Origin: Tianweitania sediminis
GTDB lineage: Bacteria; Pseudomonadota; Alphaproteobacteria; Rhizobiales; Rhizobiaceae
DNA length: 64,000 nt
Assembly: GCF_017813335.1 (NCBI RefSeq)
Contig: NZ_JAGIYY010000002.1
Coordinates: forward strand, 558,001 to 622,000
Direction of reading: 5' to 3'
Part shown: one piece after another, positions 35,419 to 43,963 of the stretch
Numbering within the stretch: position 1 is the first letter of the stretch
How the letters are laid out: the number at the start of each line of letters is the position of its first letter
The notes under the pieces: generated by a model
The model's database searches: none
What the model was told of the DNA's origin: nothing
What the model saw: the letters and a program-made list of their open reading frames with translations, nothing else
Translations under genes and position numbers: made by a program

Positions 35419-36648
35419 CTACTCGGCCGGCACGATCTGCGGCCGCTCCACCGGCTTCTCGCGAATGGGCAGGTGAACCAAGGCCGCGAAGACGCCGAGC
35501 GCGACACCGAGCCACCAAACGGGATCATAGCTGCCGAACCGGTCGTACAGGTAGCCGCCGAGCCACACGCCCAAAAACGACCCGATCTGATGCGAAAAGA
35601 AGACCAGGCCGCCAAGAAGGCCGAGATGGCGCGTTCCGAACATGATCGCCACCAGCCCGTTTGTCGGTGGCACGGTTGAAAGCCATAAAAGGCCCATCAG
35701 CACGGCAAAGACGACCACGCTCGTTGGCGTTTGCGGCAACAAAAGAAAGCCCGTCACGAGAATGGAGCGCCCGATATAGATCCAGGCGAGGAAGGTCGGT
35801 TTTGAGTAGCGCTGACCGATGATGCCAGCTGCCAGCGAACCGATGATGTTAAAGAAGCCGATGAGCGCGAGCGCCAGAACGGCATAGCGGGCGTCGATGC
35901 CGAGATCCGCGATATAGGCGGGGAAGTGAGCCGTGATGAACGCCACCTGGAAGCCGCACACGAAGAAGCCAGCAACCAGCAGGTTGTAGCTGCGGTGTCC
36001 CAAGGCTTCGCGAAGCGCGGCTCCGAGCGTCTGTTCGTAAACGGCCTGACCGGCAAGTCCCGTCTTGGAGTTGCCCCGCAACGGCACGGCGATCAACGGG
36101 ATCACCAGCATCATCGCCGCCATGATCAACAGCGAGTTGAACCAGCCATAGGCATCGATCAAGCCTTGGCTAAGTGGCGCGAACAGGAACATGCCCGCTG
36201 AACCGGCTGCCGTTCCCAAGCCGAAGGCAAAGCTTCGCCGTTCAGCCGGAACGTTGCGCGCAAAGGCGGCCAGCACGATGCCAAACGAACCCGACGCAAC
36301 ACCGAGGCCCACCAGCAGGCCGCCACCGAGGTACAGCATGCCGGGCGTGGTTGCGAGCGCCATCAGGCAAAGGCCCGCTGCATACATGAAGCCCGACAAC
36401 GCTAGCACGCGCCAGGTGCCGTAGCGGTCGGCAAGCGCACCGAAGATTGGCGTTCCGACGCCCCAGGCAAGGTTCTGGAAAGCCATGGCCAGGCCGAAGG
36501 TGGTGCGGTCCCATCCTTTCTCGGCCAGCATCGGCAACTGGTAGAAGCCCATGGCCGATCGCGGGCCGAAGGTCAGTGCCGCGATAACGCAGCCGCAGAT
36601 GATGAGGAACCACGGAAGCGTGCTACGGTGCGTGGCTGCAAGTGCCAT
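35419..36648 (-). CDS. MFS transporter
   Basis: A 409-residue permease with twelve predicted membrane segments. The MFS motif A appears as FGALADRYGTWRVLALSGF after the second segment, and a second, weaker copy, GIIGQRYSKPTFLAWIY, occurs in the other half. The N-terminus (PWFLIICGCVIAALTFGPRSAMGFYQLPM) resembles the monocarboxylate/oxalate-like branch. Substrate unknown. It is alone, 76 bases downstream of the MscS-type gene on the same strand. Confidence 0.88.
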   Translation of the reverse strand: MALAATHRSTLPWFLIICGCVIAALTFGPRSAMGFYQLPMLAEKGWDRTTFGLAMAFQNLAWGVGTPIFGALADRYGTWRVLALSGFMYAAGLCLMALATTPGMLYLGGGLLVGLGVASGSFGIVLAAFARNVPAERRSFAFGLGTAAGSAGMFLFAPLSQGLIDAYGWFNSLLIMAAMMLVIPLIAVPLRGNSKTGLAGQAVYEQTLGAALREALGHRSYNLLVAGFFVCGFQVAFITAHFPAYIADLGIDARYAVLALALIGFFNIIGSLAAGIIGQRYSKPTFLAWIYIGRSILVTGFLLLPQTPTSVVVFAVLMGLLWLSTVPPTNGLVAIMFGTRHLGLLGGLVFFSHQIGSFLGVWLGGYLYDRFGSYDPVWWLGVALGVFAALVHLPIREKPVERPQIVPAE

Positions 36649-36724
36649 GGAAGAAGTCCCCGCCAGATAGGCGACTTCTACCGCGTTTGGGGACAGCTAC
36701 AATTGAATAGAAGAACCGGACCGA

Positions 36725-37627
36725 TCAATTGTTTTGATCGAGCACCAGCGCCGGCTTTGCCGACTTCTGCGCTTGGCCGGCCAGGTCCTGCGGAACGAAA
36801 TGCACTTCCTGCTGCGGGAAGGGGATCGTGATCCCCTTTTCCTCGAGAAGACGTTTGGCGGACGCCGTCATGTCCGACTTCAGCCGCTCGAAATCACTGC
36901 TTGCCGACCAGTAGCGGACATTGAGGTTGATTGCGCTCGCCGCCAGTTCCGTGACGAAGATGGCAGGTTCCGGCTCCTTGTAGACCCGGCTGTCGCCAAT
37001 CAGCATGTCCATCAAAGTCGACTTGGCGAGGGCGACATCGTCATCGTAGCCGATGCCGATGAGGATATCGGTGCGTCGATCCGCGTTGCGGGAAAAGTTC
37101 TTGACCGGCGTTCCCCACAGCGAACTGTTTGGGGCGAGAACATAGAGCCCGTCGAAGGTCCGGAGTTCGGTGGCGAAAAGGCCGATCTCGCGAACGGTTC
37201 CGGCGACGGCGCCGGCGTCGATATATTCGCCCACGCGAAAGGGTCTCAGGAACAGCAGCATCAGCCCGGCGGCGATGTTCTGCAGCGTGCCTTGAAGCGC
37301 CAGTCCAATGGCAAGACCGGCAGCGCCGAGTGCGGCCACGATGCTGGTTGTTTGCACGCCGAACTGCGAAAGGACCGTGACGCCAACGAAGATGAGCACG
37401 ACGTAGCGCAGCGTCTTAGACAGAAACGTCTTGATCGTCTCGTCGATGTGCCTGAACGAGCCCATGGCCGCGTAGGACCAGCGCTCCGCATAGCCCGCGA
37501 AGATCCAGCCCACGACGAGGATCACCACCGCCCCGAGAAGCGAGAGGGAATAAGCGACCGCCAGAGCAGCCAGCATGTCCCAGGCGCTGCTCGCTGCCGC
37601 CAAAAGGTTTGTTCGGGAAGCGTCCAT
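36725..37627 (-). CDS. Small-conductance mechanosensitive channel (MscS family)
   Basis: 300 residues. Three membrane helices: the third is the Ala/Gly-packed pore helix (SIVAALGAAGLAIGLALQGTLQNIAAG), which leads into the beta domain LLFLRPFRVGEYIDAGAVAGTVREIGLF. The cytoplasmic cage follows and ends with GITIPFPQQEVHFVP. It opens under membrane tension in osmotic downshock. A single gene. Confidence 0.94.
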   Translation of the reverse strand: MDASRTNLLAAASSAWDMLAALAVAYSLSLLGAVVILVVGWIFAGYAERWSYAAMGSFRHIDETIKTFLSKTLRYVVLIFVGVTVLSQFGVQTTSIVAALGAAGLAIGLALQGTLQNIAAGLMLLFLRPFRVGEYIDAGAVAGTVREIGLFATELRTFDGLYVLAPNSSLWGTPVKNFSRNADRRTDILIGIGYDDDVALAKSTLMDMLIGDSRVYKEPEPAIFVTELAASAINLNVRYWSASSDFERLKSDMTASAKRLLEEKGITIPFPQQEVHFVPQDLAGQAQKSAKPALVLDQNN

Positions 37628-37722
37628 TAGATTCCTTGCTCGCTCATCCGCTCAGCGGCGCAACTAGTGCGACAATGCTGCGAAGCAACGCTCCAGGACG
37701 CCGGCACCAGAGATACGTGATT

Positions 37723-38334
37723 CTAGTTCGTATTCTCACTTTGGATTGCCGCGAAGCGATCGAGGAATTGCTGCTGGGCCTGCACCGCGGGCATGGGCTC
37801 GAGCTGAAACATGTCCGCTGCAAAACCGCGTGGCCGCCCGAAGAACTGGGCGGCTTCCGTTTCCGCAAAGCCGGCCAGCTGGGTTGCCTCGAAGTAGGCG
37901 GCCACCATGTCGGCGCGCTTGATCAAGCGCCGGAGCGGCTCGGGCAGGGCAGGGGCAAGCCCGAAGCAGCGGTGAATGGCTGCCTGCAAACGATGTTCGA
38001 CGCTCTTGTAGTCGCCGCCGATCGCTGCCTTGAACGGCGAGATCATGTCGCCGATTACATATTCCGGCGCATCATGCAGCAAGGCTGCAAGCTTTGCCCC
38101 CCATGACGCAGCGGGGTCGAAGCGGCAGACGATTTTCTCCACCAGAAGGGAGTGCTGGGCCACCGAAAAGGCGTGGTCGCCTTGGGTTTGCCCGTTCCAG
38201 CGGGCCACGCGGGCAAGCCCGTGGGCGATGTCGCTGATCTCGATGTCGAGCGGAGATGGATCCAGAAGATCGAGCCGCCGACCAGACAGCATCCGCTGCC
38301 AAGCGCGGGTCGGTGCGCCAGGTCGATCGGGCAT
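37723..38334 (-). CDS. HD-domain hydrolase (YfbR-like)
   Basis: A 203-residue metal-dependent phosphohydrolase. The HD motif is in KLAALLHDAPEYVIGDMISPFK, with an upstream His in HAFSVAQHSLLVEKI and a distal Asp in LIKRADMVAAYFEA. The arrangement resembles 5'-nucleotidase YfbR; substrate not proven. Its ATG shares one base with the ygfZ stop (TAATG), so translation is coupled. Confidence 0.85.
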   Translation of the reverse strand: MPDRPGAPTRAWQRMLSGRRLDLLDPSPLDIEISDIAHGLARVARWNGQTQGDHAFSVAQHSLLVEKIVCRFDPAASWGAKLAALLHDAPEYVIGDMISPFKAAIGGDYKSVEHRLQAAIHRCFGLAPALPEPLRRLIKRADMVAAYFEATQLAGFAETEAAQFFGRPRGFAADMFQLEPMPAVQAQQQFLDRFAAIQSENTN

Positions 38335-39188
38335 TAGTCGCCTGCGTCTGCAGCGGCTTCTGGGAAGCCGAACTTGGCCCAGCCGGGGATGGACAGCGTC
38401 ACGGGAACATCACCTGCTGTGACGGCCAAGCCGTTGTCCATGGCAGCCTTCACCTTGTCGATGCGCACCAGCGCCAGCCCGTGCCGTCCCAGCCCGGAGC
38501 CCATTGAACCGACAAGGCGGCCCGCAACCGTGATGTCGGTGCCGGTCGGCGGCAGATCCGCTTCCCCTTCGGCAAGCAGGATCCGGCGGCGTGCGGTGCC
38601 GCGATGCTGCATGCGCGACACCACCTCCTGACCGACATAGCAGCCCTTCTTGAAGCCGACGGCGCCGATCTGGTCCAGGAGAACGTCATGCGGGAAGGCA
38701 TCGCCAAGCTCGTAATCGCTGCCGCTTTCAGCGATGCCGTGCTTCACGCGATAAGCGGTCCACGCCATCAGATCCGAGGTTTCAGCCGGTTCAGTGCCGT
38801 AGTGCCGCACCACTGAGCCATCTGCAAAGCGCCGGTCCACTAGGCCGAATCCGGGGTTTTCGGCCTCTGCTTCCCCGCGCAAGGAAACTGTTACAAGCGA
38901 CTCATCTTCAACGGTGATCTCGGCCTTTGCGCGAAGCCGGTACATTGTCAGTCGCCGCACGAAATCGGTCGCTACGGCGGCGCGGCAATCGAGTCGGAAG
39001 CCCCCTTCAACCCGCGACACAAGGAAGTCGAACAGGATCTTGCCTTGTGGTGAAAGCAGGGCTCCGGGAACAACTTCGCCGGCTTGCACGGGGGTGAGGT
39101 CCACCGTGAGGATGTTCTGCAAGAAGGACTCGGCATCGGGGCCGGTCACGAGGATCAGCGCGCGATGGGCAAGGCGGACGGTTGGCAT
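38334..39188 (-). CDS. ygfZ: YgfZ/GcvT-like folate-binding protein
   Basis: A 284-residue tetrahydrofolate-binding protein that supports repair or assembly of some Fe-S enzymes (COG0354). The signature KKGCYVGQEVVSRMQHRGTARRR holds the conserved Cys, and the GcvT-like N-terminus starts VRLAHRALILVTGPDAESFLQNILTVDL. It heads a two-gene unit with the HD hydrolase and is divergent from the dihydroorotase. Confidence 0.93.
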   Translation of the reverse strand: MPTVRLAHRALILVTGPDAESFLQNILTVDLTPVQAGEVVPGALLSPQGKILFDFLVSRVEGGFRLDCRAAVATDFVRRLTMYRLRAKAEITVEDESLVTVSLRGEAEAENPGFGLVDRRFADGSVVRHYGTEPAETSDLMAWTAYRVKHGIAESGSDYELGDAFPHDVLLDQIGAVGFKKGCYVGQEVVSRMQHRGTARRRILLAEGEADLPPTGTDITVAGRLVGSMGSGLGRHGLALVRIDKVKAAMDNGLAVTAGDVPVTLSIPGWAKFGFPEAAADAGD

Positions 39189-39253
39189 CGGTGTCTTCCC
39201 TTGTCTCTGCGTCGCGCATTACGTAAGCCGGGCGCACAACCGGGACAAGCGAC

Positions 39254-40588
39254 ATGACGGCCACCCACGACCTAATCCTGACGGGCGCCACAGTGGTGAA
39301 CCACGATGGTGAGGGCATCCGCGACATTGGCGTCACGGCTGGCCGTATCTCGTTCGTCGGCGATCTATCGCGTGCAAGTGCGGGGGAACGGGTCGACTGT
39401 ACCGGCCTCCACATTCTGCCGGGGGTTGTCGACAGCCAGGTGCACTTCCGCGAGCCTGGGCTGGAACACAAGGAGGATCTGGAATCAGGGTCGCGCGCAG
39501 CGGTGCTCGGAGGTGTGACGGCGGTGTTCGAGATGCCGAACACCAATCCGCTCACCACGGACGAGGCGGCCTTGGCCGACAAGGTGCGCCGCGCCACGAA
39601 CCGCATGCATTGCGACTTCGCTTTTTGGGTCGGCGGCACGCGCGACAATGCGCCCGATGTGGCCGAACTCGAGCGTCTGCCGGGTGCCGCCGGCATCAAG
39701 GTGTTCATGGGCTCTTCCACGGGAAACCTCCTGGTGGAAGATGACAACGGGGTCTTCGAGATCCTGCGCCGGACCCGTCGACGCGCTGCCTTCCATTCCG
39801 AAGATGAGTTCCGCCTTCGCGAACGCCTTTCCGTGCGGGTTGAAGGCGATCCGGCTTCGCACCCGGTGTGGCGGGATGCGACGGCGGCGCTGCAATGCAC
39901 GCAGCGGCTCGTTGCGATTGCTCGGCGCGCCCGCGCGCGCATTCACGTGCTGCATATCTCGACGGCCGAAGAGATCCCGTTTCTTGCCGCCCACAAGGAC
40001 GTCGCAACCTGCGAGGCGACGCCGCATCACTTGACGCTGACTGCTGACGATTACGCGCGGTTGGGCACGCTCATTCAGATGAACCCGCCTGTTCGTGACG
40101 CAGGACACCGCCATGGCATTTGGGCCGGCATCAAGGGGGGCATCGTCGATGTGCTCGGTTCCGACCACGCACCCCACACGCTGGAAGAAAAGGCAAAGCT
40201 CTATCCTGCCTCGCCTTCGGGCATGACGGGCGTGCAAACCCTGGTTCCAATCATGCTGGACCACGTCAATGCCGGCCGCCTGAGCCTGCAGCGCTTCGTG
40301 GACCTGTCGAGCCACGGGCCCAACCGGATCTTCGGCATGGCCCGGAAAGGACGCATCGCCGTTGGCTATGACGCCGATCTCACTGTGGTGGACATGAAGC
40401 GCACGGAAACAATCACAAACGCGCAGGCTGGGTCGAGGGCCGGATGGACGCCCTATGATGGCAAGCAGGTCACCGGCTGGCCAGTAGGAACGATCGTGCG
40501 TGGCCAGCGGGCGATGTGGGAAGGCGAGATCGTCGCGCCATCCACAGGTCAGCCGGTTCTTTTCAGCGAAGCGCTGCCCGCAGCGTGA
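39254..40588 (+). CDS. pyrC: Dihydroorotase-family amidohydrolase with a QxH metal motif
   Basis: Expected to interconvert carbamoyl aspartate and dihydroorotate. 444 residues. The amidohydrolase barrel has GIKVFMGSSTG (candidate carboxylated Lys), AAFHSED, HVLHISTAEE and the catalytic Asp in LGSDHAPHT. The first metal motif reads DSQVHFREPG: the usual HxH (DxHxH) is Q62-V-H64, so one metal-binding His is missing. REPG and the other ligands are intact. Either the enzyme uses one metal, or it is a non-canonical dihydroorotase; hydantoinase/allantoinase relatives are alternatives. pyrE is elsewhere in the window (30618). Confidence 0.82.
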   Translation: MTATHDLILTGATVVNHDGEGIRDIGVTAGRISFVGDLSRASAGERVDCTGLHILPGVVDSQVHFREPGLEHKEDLESGSRAAVLGGVTAVFEMPNTNPLTTDEAALADKVRRATNRMHCDFAFWVGGTRDNAPDVAELERLPGAAGIKVFMGSSTGNLLVEDDNGVFEILRRTRRRAAFHSEDEFRLRERLSVRVEGDPASHPVWRDATAALQCTQRLVAIARRARARIHVLHISTAEEIPFLAAHKDVATCEATPHHLTLTADDYARLGTLIQMNPPVRDAGHRHGIWAGIKGGIVDVLGSDHAPHTLEEKAKLYPASPSGMTGVQTLVPIMLDHVNAGRLSLQRFVDLSSHGPNRIFGMARKGRIAVGYDADLTVVDMKRTETITNAQAGSRAGWTPYDGKQVTGWPVGTIVRGQRAMWEGEIVAPSTGQPVLFSEALPAA

Positions 40589-40591
40589 CGC

Positions 40592-41353
40592 TTATTCGCC
40601 GGCGACGAAGAACGACCACCGGCCTTCCGGCGTGATTCCCACGCGGTAGAACACATAAGCGCCGAAGCTCTTCATTTCCTCGTAATCGCCTGCAGTGACG
40701 ATCCGAAACAGTTCCACCCGCTGCGGACCCGTCAGGCTGTCGAGCGGCACGGCGAAGAAATAGGGCCATACATAAAGCTCGTCCGGCGTTCCGGCGTCCA
40801 GGTGCACGAAACCGGCGTCGAGAACTTCCTCGAGAATGGCCAGGATTTCATGTCCCTGGTCATCGCCGGCCAACTGCTTCAGGAACTCGATGGGATCGCT
40901 CTCCACATCGCCAAGCGAAAGTTGTGTCTGTGTTTCGCCTGTGCCGATCAGCGGACGCAGGCGCTCGATATCCCCGCTGTTGCAGGCATCGTAGATCAAC
41001 TGGTGCATGCGCCGAACGGGCTCAGGCAGCCGCGACAGATCATAGATCACTTCGGCCGGCTGTTCGTCAGGGTCGCTTTGCGGATGGGTCGCCGAAGGGG
41101 ACGAAAGGCCACCTTCGGGTTCCTCCGTTTCTGTACCCCCATCGGGAGCGGCAGGAGCCGGGCTATCGCCCAAGGCGTTCGGGAGCGGCAAAGGGCTGCG
41201 CTGAATCGGCGCCTGCGCACCGGATGGCGCGGTTGTGGCGTCGTTCTGGATCTCGCTCAGCGCATGCGCGGGTAGGGGGAGCAGGGTCAAACCGGCAAAA
41301 AGCGCGGCCGTTGCCGTGAAGCGGCCGAGGGGAGTAGCGAAGAAAAAGGGCAT
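40592..41353 (-). CDS. Secreted protein of unknown function
   Basis: 253 residues. Signal peptide MPFFFATPLGRFTATAALFAGLTLLPLPAHA; a disordered Pro/Ser/Glu-rich stretch (residues 32-105); then a folded domain (VIYDLSRLPEPVRRMHQLIYDACNSGDIERLRPLIG, HEILAILEEVLDAGFVHLDAGTPDELYVWPYFFAVPL, and a C-terminal FYRVGITPEGRWSFFVAG). Family not recognised. Start ATG 41353 has AGGAGC upstream; the frame is open to 41446. It ends 3 bases from the convergent dihydroorotase stop. Confidence 0.8.
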   Translation of the reverse strand: MPFFFATPLGRFTATAALFAGLTLLPLPAHALSEIQNDATTAPSGAQAPIQRSPLPLPNALGDSPAPAAPDGGTETEEPEGGLSSPSATHPQSDPDEQPAEVIYDLSRLPEPVRRMHQLIYDACNSGDIERLRPLIGTGETQTQLSLGDVESDPIEFLKQLAGDDQGHEILAILEEVLDAGFVHLDAGTPDELYVWPYFFAVPLDSLTGPQRVELFRIVTAGDYEEMKSFGAYVFYRVGITPEGRWSFFVAGE

Positions 41354-41402
41354 CGTGCTCCTGAGTATCCGCCGGCGCAGCTGGTGATGCTGTTGCGCCG
41401 GA

Positions 41403-41660
41403 TCAGTGCCGTGACTGATAAACGTCGAACTCGCCGGCTTCAACACGCTCGCGCATGCGCTCGAGCAAGGCCAGCGCCGCAGCGTCGCCCGACTCGCGCA
41501 GCAGTTCGCCGAGCGCTGTCGTCAGGGCCGCTTCCGCCATGATCTCCGGCTCGATGCCGGCTGAAATGCCATCGGCCCAGGCCTCGTTGTGGCTTTCCAC
41601 GGCGGTGAGCCGCTTTTCTTCGCGGATCATGGCATCGATGTCGTTGCGACCAAGGTCCAT
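41403..41660 (-). CDS. Conserved-type small acidic helical protein, 85 residues
   Basis: Sequence is mostly helical and acidic: MDLGRNDIDAMIREEKRLTAVE, then a region rich in Ala/Leu/Glu (ALTTALGELLRESGDAAALALLERMRERVEAGEFDVY). No signal peptide or membrane segment. AGGAAA lies upstream of ATG 41660. A CtrA-like box stands about 65 bases upstream. Family not recognised; the ribosome site and coding-like composition support it as real. Confidence 0.68.
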   Translation of the reverse strand: MDLGRNDIDAMIREEKRLTAVESHNEAWADGISAGIEPEIMAEAALTTALGELLRESGDAAALALLERMRERVEAGEFDVYQSRH

Positions 41661-41723
41661 GCTTTCCTATCCCCATCTGCAGTGTCACCCGGCTGCCACA
41701 CCGGTCGAACTTGATGCTTTCCT

Positions 41724-41738
41724 TTAATGTCCCTTTAA
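41724..41738. promoter_or_regulatory. CtrA-like binding box
   Basis: TTAA (41724-41727), 7 bases, TTAA (41735-41738): the exact spacing of the TTAA-N7-TTAA(C) site of the alphaproteobacterial cell-cycle regulator CtrA. It is the only perfect copy noted in intergenic DNA of this window and lies upstream of the small gene starting at 41660. Confidence 0.5.
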
Positions 41739-41798
41739 ACGTTAGCACAGTCTGCCCCGACTGCACCCCGCCTACCGGGTTAAAAAGTAAATCGAATG

Positions 41799-42170
41799 TT
41801 AATAGCCGAATCTTGCGGCAGTCTGATCAGCCAGTTTTTCTCCCTCGGCTCGGTATCGCTCAAAAGCTGCCACGGCCGAGCTCGTGCATGTCGAATATGA
41901 ACTCGCGAACGAACGGTAGCCGCGATTGAAGCTCGCCGTGAACTGAGCCTTGCGCGCGTCCGTGGTCGCTTCGGCTGCGATCAGCTTGCCCATGAGGTCG
42001 CGCCATTGCGTGCCCGGCTCGCCACACAGGTTGCGCAGGTAATGGAGTGCGCCCAGAAGTTCCGAAAGACGCAGCAACGCGGGCTCGAAAGGCGGCGCTT
42101 GTGTTTGCGCGGTCGCCGGTCCGCTTGCCGCGCAAACAACCAGGACGGCGAAAAGGTGGCGGCGCATCAT
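41799..42170 (-). CDS. TIGR02301 family secreted protein
   Basis: 123 residues. Signal peptide MMRRHLFAVLVVCAASGPATA, then a helical domain: LLRLSELLGALHYLRNLCGEPGTQWRDLMGKLIAAEA, DARKAQFTASFNRGYRSFASSYSTCT and SAVAAFERYRAEGEKLADQTAARFGY, ending in the conserved YGY/FGY-type tail of TIGR02301. Two Cys may pair. ATG 42170 is chosen as it overlaps the upstream NUDIX stop (ATGA); ATG 42179 is an alternative. Function unknown. Confidence 0.82.
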   Translation of the reverse strand: MMRRHLFAVLVVCAASGPATAQTQAPPFEPALLRLSELLGALHYLRNLCGEPGTQWRDLMGKLIAAEATTDARKAQFTASFNRGYRSFASSYSTCTSSAVAAFERYRAEGEKLADQTAARFGY

Positions 42171-42604
42171 GAGGGGCATCCTGCCGGAGTGTCGTGGCGG
42201 GTAAGCGACACCCCTTGTCCGAGAATCTCCCTCGCGACTTCTATCGTGGAAGGGGTGGCCGGCAGATCCTCCATGGCGTCCACAGCAAACCAGCCGACTT
42301 CCGCGGCATCGTCACCGGCGGTTGGGTTTGCACCATTGGCAACGGCGCTAAACACATGGAGGTGGAACGAACCCCAGTCGCCAACCAGTGGGATCATCCG
42401 CAGGAGCCGATAATCCGTTGCGCTTAGTCCGGTTTCCTCCAGGAGTTCTCGGCGCACGGCATCTTCAAGCGATTCGCCGGCTTCGACCTTGCCGCCCGGG
42501 AAGGCCCACAAACCGAGATTTGGCGCGCGGCCGCGCTTCACCAAAAGGAACGCGTCGCCCTTACGGAGCACAACGGAAACGGCCGGGATGGGTGCATTTG
42601 CCAT
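42167..42604 (-). CDS. NUDIX hydrolase
   Basis: 145 residues. The complete Nudix box GGKVEAGESLEDAVRRELLEETGL follows the GxW segment (LGLWAFPGGK). It hydrolyses a nucleoside-diphosphate-linked compound; short ADP-ribose or mutated-nucleotide pyrophosphatases are possible, and the substrate cannot be told. It is coupled to the TIGR02301 gene downstream and divergent from the HMCES gene. Confidence 0.92.
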   Translation of the reverse strand: MANAPIPAVSVVLRKGDAFLLVKRGRAPNLGLWAFPGGKVEAGESLEDAVRRELLEETGLSATDYRLLRMIPLVGDWGSFHLHVFSAVANGANPTAGDDAAEVGWFAVDAMEDLPATPSTIEVAREILGQGVSLTRHDTPAGCPS

Positions 42605-42657
42605 GGGTCGCGACTATCTAAGGAACGGATGCGAAGTCAAATCGAAGGGTGCAGGCC

Positions 42658-43413
42658 ATGTGCGGACGCTTCACGCTGACAGCGACGCCGGACGAAGTCG
42701 GCGCAATGTTTGCGCTGCTCGAGGTGGAGCCGTTTCCTGCCCGCTACAACATCGCGCCGACGCAGCCCGTTCTGATTGTCGCGCCCGGTCCCGCGCGGGA
42801 GCCTGGATCCAACCTGCCGGACCGACAGGGGATGCTTGTGCGCTGGGGCTTGCTTCCATCCTGGGCCAAGAACCCGAAGGAACTCCCGCTGCTGATCAAC
42901 GCACGTTCCGAAACGGTCAACGAAAAGGCTGCTTTCAAGGCGCCCATGCGTCACCGACGCGTGCTGGTCCCCACAACCGGGTTCTACGAATGGAGACGGA
43001 GCGGAAAAACCAGGCAAGCTTTTTTCATTCGGCCGAGAAGCGGCGGCATCGCTGCCTTCGCCGGTCTCCTGGAGCATTACATGGAGCCGGGTGGGTCTGA
43101 GATGGACAGCTGCGCGATCGTCACAACCGCCGCCAACGATGATCTGCGATCCATCCACGACCGCATGCCGGTCGTGATCAAGCCGGAAGATTTTAGCCGC
43201 TGGCTTGATTGCCGCACGCGCGAGCCGCGCGACGTGCAAGATCTGCTGCGGCCTGTGGAGCCTGGCTTCTTTGAAGCCATTCCCGTGTCCGACAAGGTCA
43301 ACAAGGTTGCCAACATCGGCGCTGACCTGATCCGGCCGGTTGCGGTGGTCGATCAACCGACCCGCGCCGCCGAAACAAGCGAGCCGGAACAAAGCCAACT
43401 GCAGCTCTTCTGA
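42658..43413 (+). CDS. yedK: SOS response-associated peptidase YedK/HMCES
   Basis: Protects abasic sites in single-stranded DNA by covalent attachment through Cys2. 251 residues starting MCGRFTLTA (C2), with INARSETV, TTGFYEWRR and IHDRMPVVI providing the Asn, Glu and His of the active site. Start at ATG 42658 so that Cys becomes residue 2; three extra in-frame codons lie upstream. No LexA box was seen upstream. Confidence 0.95.
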   Translation: MCGRFTLTATPDEVGAMFALLEVEPFPARYNIAPTQPVLIVAPGPAREPGSNLPDRQGMLVRWGLLPSWAKNPKELPLLINARSETVNEKAAFKAPMRHRRVLVPTTGFYEWRRSGKTRQAFFIRPRSGGIAAFAGLLEHYMEPGGSEMDSCAIVTTAANDDLRSIHDRMPVVIKPEDFSRWLDCRTREPRDVQDLLRPVEPGFFEAIPVSDKVNKVANIGADLIRPVAVVDQPTRAAETSEPEQSQLQLF

Positions 43414-43416
43414 CGA

Positions 43417-43593
43417 TCAGGCAGCTTTTCGGCCGCGGGCCGGCACCTCGGCTGTGTCGTCGGCCGCCTGCTTCATCTTGACTGCCAGCGCGCCCAGAAT
43501 GGCCGCAGAGCCGATCTGCCGGTAGTGCCGTGCGAGTTCAGCGTCCTTTGCAGCCTGCGGCCGCTTGGATTTCGTTTCAGCGTGCTGAGCCAT
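43417..43593 (-). CDS. Small basic protein, 58 residues
   Basis: MAQHAETKSKRPQAAKDAELARHYRQIG, then a short hydrophobic/Ala stretch (SAAILGALAVKMKQAA) and a polar tail. GAGGAA stands 6 bases before ATG 43593; the frame is open to 43665. No family recognised. The stop is 3 bases from that of the convergent HMCES gene. Confidence 0.62.
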   Translation of the reverse strand: MAQHAETKSKRPQAAKDAELARHYRQIGSAAILGALAVKMKQAADDTAEVPARGRKAA

Positions 43594-43963
43594 CTCGTTT
43601 CCTCGAGCGAAGCGTTGTCCCTTGCTTCGAGTAGATGTTGCTTGATTGGGACTAAACCATGTCACGCCGGCCGGTTCGCTCCTATTCGCTAATCACAGAA
43701 TTCTTCTATGTTTAATAAAGTCCTATGGAGCTGATGCTGACCCAGCAGCACGCTTGCTTTTCGCAGCGTCAGGCGCGATAACGCCGGCATGAAAACGACT
43801 TGGGCAATTCGCGGGATTTGCATTATCGGCTAGCGCTTCGCTGGTCCGGTCGTTTTCGCCTTCTCCTCACAGACGAAACAAACGCCCCGGCCAGCAGGCG
43901 AGGGCTGGTTATCGGCGTTGGTCAGCGCTTGGCGCGCCGATGAAGAGGGGAAAAGGAACGGGA
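43594..43963. other. 370-bp region with a structured cysS leader
   Basis: No normal gene. Features seen: inverted repeat GAAAACGAC (43791-43799) / GTCGTTTTC (43849-43857); between and over its left arm a 14-codon frame, 43789-43833, that reads [14 protein letters not shown]; then a nested stem AACGCC (43881-43886) / GGCGTT (43914-43919) enclosing CCAGC / GCTGG, 45 bases before the cysS ATG. The layout could be an attenuator or other leader structure, but a chance origin is possible. Confidence 0.45.
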
